From positions 62,001-126,000 of the forward strand of contig CBDCGC010000003.1 in NCBI GenBank assembly GCA_965216585.1: a stretch of 64,000 nt of DNA, in the 5' to 3' direction. The translations under genes were made by a program, and so were the position numbers. Positions 42,955 to 50,428 of this stretch are shown here, one piece after another; position 1 is the stretch's first letter, and each line of letters starts with the position of its first letter. This DNA comes from CADEER01 sp965216585. Lineage in GTDB: Bacteria; Desulfobacterota; Binatia; HRBIN30; CADEER01. Below the pieces are notes generated by a model. It saw only the letters and a program-made list of their open reading frames with translations. It was not told the origin of the DNA and made no database searches.

Positions 42955-45900
42955 ATGCACGTGCGGCGCAAGCAGCAAATGCGAACCGAAGCGAGCCAGC
43001 TCAATGGCAAGGCAATGCGGCCGTACGGTGCGGTACTTTCCGTGGCCTTGGCACTCTGCCTGGCAATTCCAGCGACCGCACAGATTCCGAAAGAAGATCA
43101 AAAGTGCATCACCACCTTCACCAAGTCCTTGCGCAAAGTCGCCAAGAAGCACGGCAAGGGCGTCAAGAAGTGCTTGTCCAAATTCGCCTCGGGCGCGCTG
43201 GTCGCGCAGAGTCCCGAAGCCTGCATCATCGACGACCCCGGGGCCAAGCTGGCCGCGGTCATCAACAAGTCGATCACCAAGGCAAACGACAAGTGCGCAG
43301 CCGGCTTCCCGCCTTTCGGAACCAGCTCGCCGATCGCGGCGATGACCGACGCAGTGCTGATGCAGATCGACCTGATGCACCAGTCGATCGGTCCGAACCT
43401 CGACCTCAATTTGATCGCCACACCGAGTGACGCAAAGTGCCAGTCCAAGGTCGGTGCTGCGCTGCTCAAGTGCGAAGACACGCGCGTCAAAGAGTACTTC
43501 AAGTGCCAGAAGCTCGGACTTCGTTCTGGTGCCATTACCGATGGAGCCACCCTCGCCGATACGTGCCTGGGAACGGCGCTCAATCCTCAACCCGACCCCA
43601 AGGGGCGTATAGCTTCCAAGTGCGGAACCAAAGTGGCGGCGGCGATCGTCAAACACTGCGCCACGACCGACCTGATGCAGGCCTTCGTGCCGTGCAACGC
43701 CGCCGATGCCAGTTCTTTGACGAACTGTCTGTCGAGCGAATCGGCGTGCCAGGTGTGCCGCATGCTCAACGCGGCCGGCGGAGTCGTTCGCGACTGCGAC
43801 GCTTTCGACGACGGTGACGACGCCAACGGCAGTTGCAGCGCCGAGTGCGCGGATGGAATCCTGCAGCTCGACGAAGGCTGCGACGACGGCAACCTGACCA
43901 GCGGTGACGGCTGCTCGAGCACCTGCACCATCGAGGGCGGCTGGAGCTGCAGCGGCGAGCCGAGCGTTTGTTCGTTCAACTGCGGCAACGGTGCGCTCGA
44001 TGCCGGCGAGACCTGCGACGACAGCAACGTCACAGCAGGCGACGGTTGCTCCGACGCCTGCACGGTCGAGAGTGGCTATGAGTGCAACGGCGAGCCGAGC
44101 ACTTGCAATCTCATTTGCAGCAACGGCACGCTCGATGCCGGCGAGGCATGCGACGACGGCAACGCCACCGATGGCGACGGTTGCTCGAGCTCCTGCACCA
44201 TCGAACCCGGATATCAGTGTGCCGGCGAGCCCAGTGCCTGCACCTTCGTCTGCGGCAACGGAACCTTCGAGAGCGGCGAGAGCTGTGACGATGGCAACGC
44301 CGCACCCGGCGACGGTTGCAGCGCTCTGTGTCAGATCGAGCCCGGCTGGTTGTGCTCGGGCTTGCCGAGCTTGTGCAGCCCGATCTGCGGCGACGGTCTC
44401 GTCCGCAGCGTCGAGGGATGTGACGACGGCGACCTGAACAGTGGCGACGGTTGCTCGTTCAGCTGTCAGATCGAAACCGGCTACGCATGCGGCGGAGAGC
44501 CGAGCTCGTGCTCGGCGATCTGCGGCGACGGCTTCATCCGCGGCCTGGAAAACTGTGACGACGGCAACGGCAGCAATGGTGACGGTTGTTCGGGCACCTT
44601 CTGCCGTGCCGAAACCGGATACACCTGCACCGGCCAGCCGAGTGTCTGTGTCGCCGACTGCGGTGACGGCAACCTCGATGGCATCGAGACCTGCGACGAC
44701 GGCAACACGACCGCCGGCGACGGGTGCAGCACCAACTGCTCAACGGAAGACGGCTATGCCTGCTTCGGCACGCCTAGCCTCTGCTCACTGACGTGCGGCA
44801 ACTCCATCATCAACCCGGGCGAAAACTGCGACGACGGCAACTCGACATCCAATGACGGTTGCAGCTCGACCTGTCAGAACGAGTCCGGGTGGTTGTGCAC
44901 GACTCCGGGCACGGCCTGCGCGAACTTCTTCCTCTTCATCGATTCGCCGGCGCACGGCATCTTTTCTACGGACGGTACGGCGACCATTACCGGCCACTAC
45001 ACGACACTTCCGGCCGGTCAGGCGACTGTGACCGTCAACGGAGTTCCGGCTGTCACCTTCGACCCGGTGGCGCGTACGTTCTCGCACTCCATTCCTCTCG
45101 ACACGGATGCGATCTTCAATCCGGCGCTGGTCACCCTTACCAACACGGCGAACGGCGACGACATACGCGAGCGAATCGTCGTCATTGCCGGTGACTCGGT
45201 CAACGACGGTTCCTTCTCGCTGCAGAGCGTCGCCCTGCGGCTCAACGATTCAGGGCTCGACTCGATCGAGCCTCTCGTCGGCGATCTGGCAGCGGGGCAG
45301 TTCGACCTGGCTACCTTGGTTCCGCCGGGTACGGTTCTCGCCGACGAGTGTTTCATCACGGTGATCGGTTGCTGGGGTAGCGCGGTGGTTACGATTGCCA
45401 ACCCGCCGCCCTCCTACAGCACGCTGGGTCTGACCATGGATTCACAGACCAACCAGGTACACGGCGACGTGGCGGTCAACGACCTCCGCATCGACGTCTT
45501 CATCGACGGCAGCGGCTTGGTTCCCGACTGCGGCTTGCGCCTGACCGCCAACGTCATGACCCTGGTCGGCGACTACTCCCTCGAACCCGACGCCGGCGAC
45601 CCGTCCAACATCGATGTCAATCTGATCGGTGCTCCGGCTGCGGTCTTCACCGGGTTCAACCACACCTTCACATCCGGTTTGTGTGATGCGCCAATCATCG
45701 GCGACATCATCCAGGCCTTCCTCCCCGACATCGAAGCGTTCGCCACCAACGGCATCGCCGGGTTCATCGGCGACCCCGACGGCGCGGGTCCGCTCGACAG
45801 TCCGATCGCGCAGGGAATCGAGGACGTCCTCGCCGGTATTTCGATCACCGGTCCGGTCGGTGCAGGCCTCGGCTTGCAACTCGACGCCCCGCTTTTCGCG

Positions 45901-46716
45901 GTCGACGAAGACAACGACGGCATCACGCTCGGCTCCGACTCACGCTTCACGGTCAGTATCGGCGGCGGCCCCGGACAGTGCATCCCGCCCGCCGGCGCGC
46001 CGGATTTCACCGCTTCATATTCGAACCTACAGCCGTTCCCGGCATTTGGTCCGAACACACCCGGTGGCGACCCCTACGGTATGGGTATTTGCATTGCGCC
46101 GGACGGCTTCAACCAGTTGCTGCGCGGCCAGACCGAGTGCGGCCTGATGCGCTCGTCGCTGACCGAGATCGATCTCGACGGCGACGGACCGATCCCGCCG
46201 CTGACGATCACGTCGACGATTCTAGCGGCTCTGATTCCGGAGTTCGGCAACTTGCCGCCGGCGACACCGTTGCGCATCGACATCGCGCCGACCCTGGCAC
46301 CAGTCGTCACGACCGACGACGGGCCAGGCGGAGAGCTGACGGAGTTGTTGGTTTCTCACATCCAGATGAACATCGTCGAGATCGGACCGGAAACGCTGTG
46401 GCTCGAGGGAGCACTCGACGTGGAGCTCGGCATGGATCTCGCCTTCCTACCTGACGGAAGTGGCCTCGCGATCACGATCGGCGAGCCCGAGCCCTCGGGT
46501 ATCTCGATCGCCGTCACCGAGAATCCTCTCGGCGTCGACGAAGCCGAGGTGGAAGCGGTGTTGCCGGGAATCGTCACACCGCTCATTCCGAGTCTGGCGG
46601 GCGCTCTGTCCGGATTCCCGCTGCCGCAGTTCTTCGGTCTGAACATCGACGGCGTCGACGTTTCCAAGAACGGTGACTTCCTGTCGCTGTTTGCAAATTT
46701 CTCGGTGGCACCTTGA
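42955..46716 (+). CDS. Large secreted protein with eight Myxococcus-type Cys-rich repeats
   Basis: A 1253-residue exported protein with signal peptide (PYGAVLSVALALCLAIPATA). The N-terminal domain (about residues 45-290) has spaced Cys/Lys patterns (KCITTFTKSLRKVAKKHG, KCQSKVGAALLKCEDTR). Eight copies of a Cys-rich repeat follow (about residues 298-655), each like CGNGALDAGETCDDSN ... GDGCS..C......C..., the Myxococcus cysteine-rich (DUF4215-type) repeat. The remaining 600 residues are beta-rich with calcium-type acidic turns and no family I recognise. It lies about 100 bp upstream of the HGS-repeat gene, same strand. It may be a surface partner of HxsA or a second modification target. Confidence 0.78.
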   Translation: MHVRRKQQMRTEASQLNGKAMRPYGAVLSVALALCLAIPATAQIPKEDQKCITTFTKSLRKVAKKHGKGVKKCLSKFASGALVAQSPEACIIDDPGAKLAAVINKSITKANDKCAAGFPPFGTSSPIAAMTDAVLMQIDLMHQSIGPNLDLNLIATPSDAKCQSKVGAALLKCEDTRVKEYFKCQKLGLRSGAITDGATLADTCLGTALNPQPDPKGRIASKCGTKVAAAIVKHCATTDLMQAFVPCNAADASSLTNCLSSESACQVCRMLNAAGGVVRDCDAFDDGDDANGSCSAECADGILQLDEGCDDGNLTSGDGCSSTCTIEGGWSCSGEPSVCSFNCGNGALDAGETCDDSNVTAGDGCSDACTVESGYECNGEPSTCNLICSNGTLDAGEACDDGNATDGDGCSSSCTIEPGYQCAGEPSACTFVCGNGTFESGESCDDGNAAPGDGCSALCQIEPGWLCSGLPSLCSPICGDGLVRSVEGCDDGDLNSGDGCSFSCQIETGYACGGEPSSCSAICGDGFIRGLENCDDGNGSNGDGCSGTFCRAETGYTCTGQPSVCVADCGDGNLDGIETCDDGNTTAGDGCSTNCSTEDGYACFGTPSLCSLTCGNSIINPGENCDDGNSTSNDGCSSTCQNESGWLCTTPGTACANFFLFIDSPAHGIFSTDGTATITGHYTTLPAGQATVTVNGVPAVTFDPVARTFSHSIPLDTDAIFNPALVTLTNTANGDDIRERIVVIAGDSVNDGSFSLQSVALRLNDSGLDSIEPLVGDLAAGQFDLATLVPPGTVLADECFITVIGCWGSAVVTIANPPPSYSTLGLTMDSQTNQVHGDVAVNDLRIDVFIDGSGLVPDCGLRLTANVMTLVGDYSLEPDAGDPSNIDVNLIGAPAAVFTGFNHTFTSGLCDAPIIGDIIQAFLPDIEAFATNGIAGFIGDPDGAGPLDSPIAQGIEDVLAGISITGPVGAGLGLQLDAPLFAVDEDNDGITLGSDSRFTVSIGGGPGQCIPPAGAPDFTASYSNLQPFPAFGPNTPGGDPYGMGICIAPDGFNQLLRGQTECGLMRSSLTEIDLDGDGPIPPLTITSTILAALIPEFGNLPPATPLRIDIAPTLAPVVTTDDGPGGELTELLVSHIQMNIVEIGPETLWLEGALDVELGMDLAFLPDGSGLAITIGEPEPSGISIAVTENPLGVDEAEVEAVLPGIVTPLIPSLAGALSGFPLPQFFGLNIDGVDVSKNGDFLSLFANFSVAP

Positions 46717-46740
46717 CGAAACGGATCAACAAAAGGGTTG

Positions 46741-46762
46741 GCCCAGCCGGTTCGTGCTGGGC
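46741..46762 (+). terminator. Stem-loop between Cys-rich gene and hxsA-like gene
   Basis: A 7-bp stem GCCCAGC/GCTGGGC with an 8-nt loop is followed by A-rich sequence. It could be a weak terminator or an RNA processing point separating the large Cys-rich gene from the peptide gene. This would allow different expression levels. Confidence 0.45.
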
Positions 46763-46823
46763 GGATAGAAAAAGGGTGATGGGTTCGCCCACTGCATGAC
46801 GGGCCCACAGTGAAGGAGGAAGT

Positions 46824-47162
46824 ATGAGCGACAAGAAGAAAAACGGGCTTCCCGAGTTGCGGAAGAAGCCGCTGGACTTTCTGAGCCCGGCTGAAGCCCA
46901 ACAAGCGGTAAAACCAGTCGCCGCCCTCGATACCTCGGAAGCGGTGAAGGCCCTGAGAACGGAGCCCAACAGTGAGAAGATGCTGATGGCTCAGCACATG
47001 TCTCACGCTTCACACGGCTCGCACGGGAGTCATGGCTCGCATGGCTCGCATGGTTCTCACGGCTCGCACGGCTCGCACGGGAGTCACGGCAGCCACGGCA
47101 GCCACGGCTCGCACGGGTCCCACGGCAGTCACGGATCCCACGGATCCCACGGCTCCTGGTGA
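46824..47162 (+). CDS. hxsA: His-Xaa-Ser repeat precursor peptide (HxsA-type)
   Basis: A 112-residue protein, strong ribosome site GAAGGAGGAAG. The first 60 residues (MSDKKKNGLPELRKKPLDFL, then SPAEAQQAVKPVAALDTSEA) form a charged leader with no signal peptide. Residues 61-111 are 17 tandem H-x-S units: one HAS then sixteen HGS, closed by Trp112 and the stop. This is the defining feature of HxsA, the proposed substrate of the HXS rSAM maturases, and hxsD and hxsB lie 6-8 kb upstream. HxsA proteins are usually described with fewer, more varied repeats, so this is an extended, uniform version. Its stop is 10 nt before the next start. Modification is inferred. Confidence 0.88.
   Translation: MSDKKKNGLPELRKKPLDFLSPAEAQQAVKPVAALDTSEAVKALRTEPNSEKMLMAQHMSHASHGSHGSHGSHGSHGSHGSHGSHGSHGSHGSHGSHGSHGSHGSHGSHGSW
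47013..47156 (+). repeat. Sixteen 9-bp units encoding His-Gly-Ser
   Basis: Each unit is CAY GGN then a Ser codon. Codons vary widely: CAC/CAT, GGC/GGG/GGT/GGA, TCG/TCC/TCT/AGT/AGC. The DNA repeats are therefore not identical although the protein repeat is exact. This pattern argues for selection on the peptide, not recent slippage. Confidence 0.95.
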
Positions 47163-47172
47163 GGAGGGAACA

Positions 47173-49203
47173 ATGGCCCTATTCTATCCGAAGATGAAGA
47201 AAGGGATGCGCGGCGGAGTATTCTCCGCGCTGACCCTGTTGGTGCTGGCCTCGACGGCGAGTGCTTTGACGCTCACAGGCGGCCCGACTTACACACTTCC
47301 GGGCGGCGGTTCTTGCACCACCTCCGGAGTTTCGACGCAAACCGGTGGTACGACGGTTTCGTGTACCGGGGTCAACCTCGGGGCGCACACCAACGTCTAC
47401 TACGGTATCCGCAACGACACCACGGTGAACGGCAACACCATGACCGGTACCGCGCCGGCTCCATCATCCGGTGAGGAGTTCACGTATACCAGCGACACGG
47501 CGACTTCCGTTACCTACTCGAGCGCAACGACCGTCAACGACGCCGTGCTCGGCAATCAGGCCGTCGCCAACACATTGGTGTTGTCTCTCACGGGTACCGG
47601 TTCCGTCGTTCCAACTGGCGGTATCCCCGGCAACAACGGCAACGGCGATATTGAAAGGCTCTTCAAGATCACCGGCGGAACGTCGTTCACCGTGAACGTC
47701 GACATCACCGCAGTGAGCCCTTCGTTTTCCGGTGCGGCGTCAACTGCCGTCTACGACCCGACCGAGACGCCGCTTTCCGGTGCCTCCGACACCAGTCGCG
47801 TCGACCTCGCCTTCTACTTCTCCGATTGCGGAGACGGCGTCACCGACTCACCGGAAGAGTGCGATGAAGGCGCAGCCAACGGCACGTCGACGTCGTGCTG
47901 CACGTCTACCTGCACCTTCCGGGCTTCTTCTGAGATTTGTCGTCCCGGAGCGGGGGCGCCTTGTGACGCAAGCGAAATGTGCACGGGCGCGGCGGGGGCC
48001 TGTCCTGCCGACGATGCCCCGATCAACAGCGGAAACGTCTGTCGCGCCGGTTCGGGCGACATTTGCGATGCAAACGAGACCTGCACCGGTGTCCCCGGTG
48101 AGGGTTGCCCAGCCGACGATGCGCCAGGCAACTCGGGCCTGACCTGCCGTGTCGGTTCGATCGGCGGCATTTGCGACCAGGATGAGACCTGTAATGGCGT
48201 TCCCGGCGATCCCTGCCCACCTGACGATGCCCCGGGCAACCTCAACATGATCTGCCGCGCCGGCTCGGGCGATGCCTGTGATCCCAACGAAGTCTGCACC
48301 GGTGTACCCGGTCAGGGTTGCCCGGCCGACATCGTCGAGCCGCCGACAACCCAGTGCCGTGCCGGTTCGGGCGATAGCTGTGACCCCGATGAGAACTGCA
48401 CCGGTATTCCGGGACAAGCGTGCCCGAGCGATACGGTTCAGTCCGCGGGTACGGAATGTCGTGCCGCCGTCGATGCCTGTGACGTCGCCGAGACTTGCAG
48501 CGGCACAGCACTGGACCCCTGCCCGGCTGACGCCTTCTCGGCCGCCGGAACGTCTTGCGATATCGACTCCGACGTATGCACGGAGGACGAGTGTGACGGC
48601 AGTGGTGGTTGCTTCTTTGCTCAGAACCTCGACTGCTCGGACGGCAGCTCCTGTACGCAGGACTCGTGCGATCCGATCAACGGTTGTGAGTACAGTGGCG
48701 CACCTTCCGGAAGCTGTGTCGGTCCGGTCCGCGCCGTCCTGAAGTACAAGGACCAGACGCCTGACAAGCGGGATAAGGTCGTCTTCGTCTGGAAGGGCGG
48801 ACCTGCTCTGGTCACCAACATGGGCGATCCGCTGACGACGACCGATTACGAGCTCTGCATCTACGACAACAACGGTGTTCAGTTGGCCATGCATGTGCCA
48901 TCTGGCCTGGGTTGGAAGCAGCTCGGCAAGCCCGCCAACCTGAGGGGCTACAAGTTCAAGGACAAGACGTTCGCCAACGACGGCGTCAAGCTGGTTCTGC
49001 TCAAGGGCAGCAGCTTGGACAAGGGCAAAGCCAAGGTCGTGGCGAAGAAGGAGAACGTGCCAGACACGGCTACGTTGCCCTTCGCCTTCCCGGTCACGGC
49101 ACAGGTCTATGCCGACGGTGGAATGTGTTGGGAAGCTCAGTTTCAGACCCAGCACACGAAGCGGAACGAGATCGGCAAGTTCATTGCCAAGATCAAGCCG
49201 TAA
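47173..49203 (+). CDS. Secreted Cys-rich repeat protein in operon with the HGS peptide
   Basis: A 676-residue exported protein. The signal is MKKGMRGGVFSALTLLVLAS, cleaved near TASAL; the start at 47173 has ribosome site GAGGAGGG. The N-terminal domain (about residues 30-215) is Ser/Thr-rich beta. Then come about seven Cys-rich units such as CRAGSGDICDANETCTGVPG followed by GCPADDAPGNSG (residues 215-500). The last 160 residues form a separate domain with VLKYKDQTPDKRDKVVFVWK, TTDYELCIYDNNG and FPVTAQVYADGGMCWEAQF. The protein ending at 56131 carries a related domain. It is probably cotranscribed with the HGS peptide, so it may display, bind or be modified with it. Confidence 0.8.
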   Translation: MALFYPKMKKGMRGGVFSALTLLVLASTASALTLTGGPTYTLPGGGSCTTSGVSTQTGGTTVSCTGVNLGAHTNVYYGIRNDTTVNGNTMTGTAPAPSSGEEFTYTSDTATSVTYSSATTVNDAVLGNQAVANTLVLSLTGTGSVVPTGGIPGNNGNGDIERLFKITGGTSFTVNVDITAVSPSFSGAASTAVYDPTETPLSGASDTSRVDLAFYFSDCGDGVTDSPEECDEGAANGTSTSCCTSTCTFRASSEICRPGAGAPCDASEMCTGAAGACPADDAPINSGNVCRAGSGDICDANETCTGVPGEGCPADDAPGNSGLTCRVGSIGGICDQDETCNGVPGDPCPPDDAPGNLNMICRAGSGDACDPNEVCTGVPGQGCPADIVEPPTTQCRAGSGDSCDPDENCTGIPGQACPSDTVQSAGTECRAAVDACDVAETCSGTALDPCPADAFSAAGTSCDIDSDVCTEDECDGSGGCFFAQNLDCSDGSSCTQDSCDPINGCEYSGAPSGSCVGPVRAVLKYKDQTPDKRDKVVFVWKGGPALVTNMGDPLTTTDYELCIYDNNGVQLAMHVPSGLGWKQLGKPANLRGYKFKDKTFANDGVKLVLLKGSSLDKGKAKVVAKKENVPDTATLPFAFPVTAQVYADGGMCWEAQFQTQHTKRNEIGKFIAKIKP

Positions 49204-49218
49204 CCTTCACTGATCCCC

Positions 49219-49255
49219 CCTCCCCATCCCTCGGCCATGCCGGGGGGTGGGGAGG
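49219..49255 (+). terminator. Stem-loop after the Cys-rich gene
   Basis: CCTCCCCATCCC (49219-49230) pairs with GGGTGGGGAGG (49245-49255) across a 14-nt loop, starting 16 nt after the stop codon. There is no long T run, but the position fits an operon end. Confidence 0.55.
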
Positions 49256-49390
49256 CAACCCTCCTCTCTCCACCCTTCCTCTCTCCACCCTTCCCCGCGT
49301 CGCCCGACTCGACTCGAACGCCTCGCCCCTTCGATGGCGGACGACAGGCGGCCCGCGAGAAGCTCCTCGAGCGGCCCTACGCGGGCGCTG

Positions 49391-50428
49391 TCAGGACAGT
49401 CGCCTGAGCGCCGCTAGTAGGCCCTGCCGAACGGCAGACCGATGCGGCGAGTTCTTCTCCGCACCCAGCGATGTCTTGTTGGCCTGGTACCAGTCGTAGG
49501 ACTGGCAGATCATCTCTTCGTTCGACCAGCGCGGTTGCCACTGCAGCTCTCGAAGTGCCCGGCTGATGTCGAAATAGAAGGTGCGGCCGTACATCAGCGC
49601 GTGGTAGGGAGCGAATGGCGTCACACCGAGAGCGCCGCTCAGGCGCATCGCAGCAGCGCTGAGAGTCAAAGGTAGCGAATAGACTCGCGCGCCAGTACCC
49701 GCATGCCGGCACAGCGCCGTCAGGGTCTCACGCATCGTCCCGAAGCGATCGGTACCGATGTTGTAGAGAGCCGGGCCAGGCCGTTCGGCGGCGCGCACAC
49801 AGGCGTCGGCGAGGTCGTCGGCGTGAACGAACTGGTAGAGGTTGCCGCCGCCACCCAGCACTGGAATACGGCGCCCCTCCCCGACCCACTCGAAGAGGAT
49901 CTGGAAGATTCCCAGACGGCCATGCCCGAGCACCGTGCGCGGACGAATGACGGTGACGTCCTGCCCGTGCGCCGCTACACACTCTGCAACGAGGTGCTCG
50001 GCCGCCAGCTTGGCCCGGCCGTAGTCTTCGCGCGGCCGCGGGGTTGCTTGCTCGTCGATCGGACTGGCATCTGGAACTCCGAACACCGCGCTCGACGAGG
50101 TGTGCACCACCTTGCGTACTCCGGCATCGCGGGCGGCCGCCAGGACGTTGGCCGTCCCCGTGTAGTTGACCGAATGAAATAGGGCCGCATCGCGCGCCAG
50201 AGGCACCTGGGCGACGTTGTGAAACACCACCTCGATGCCGTCGCAGGCTTGCCGCACGGCGTTTTCGTCGCGAACGTCGCCGCGCACGATTTCGACCGAT
50301 GCCGTCCACTGGCTGGCGTCGGCTTCGGCGATGTCGAACACGCGTACCTGATCGCCGCGCTGACACAGCCGCTCACAAAGGAGAGATCCGAAGTAGCCGG
50401 CGCCGCCGGTGACCAGGGCTCGCGCCAT
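49391..50428 (-). CDS. NAD-dependent epimerase/dehydratase (extended SDR)
   Basis: A 345-residue extended SDR enzyme. ALVTGGAGYFGSLLCERL is the NAD(P)-binding GxxGxxG motif; VRGDVRDENAV, then HTSSSAVFG and the catalytic YGRAKLAAE (YxxxK) follow. The C-terminus PRWSNEEMICQSYDWYQANK is typical of 3-beta-hydroxysteroid or sugar-type SDRs. Its start overlaps the stop of the GMC-SDR fusion (TGATG), so the two form one operon. The substrate is unknown. Confidence 0.88.
   Translation of the reverse strand: MARALVTGGAGYFGSLLCERLCQRGDQVRVFDIAEADASQWTASVEIVRGDVRDENAVRQACDGIEVVFHNVAQVPLARDAALFHSVNYTGTANVLAAARDAGVRKVVHTSSSAVFGVPDASPIDEQATPRPREDYGRAKLAAEHLVAECVAAHGQDVTVIRPRTVLGHGRLGIFQILFEWVGEGRRIPVLGGGGNLYQFVHADDLADACVRAAERPGPALYNIGTDRFGTMRETLTALCRHAGTGARVYSLPLTLSAAAMRLSGALGVTPFAPYHALMYGRTFYFDISRALRELQWQPRWSNEEMICQSYDWYQANKTSLGAEKNSPHRSAVRQGLLAALRRLS

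Noticed and set aside
47013..47156. CRISPR-like short regular repeat
   Set aside because: The period is 9 bp with no spacers, and it encodes a clean His-Gly-Ser series in one frame with a start, leader and ribosome site. It is a protein repeat.
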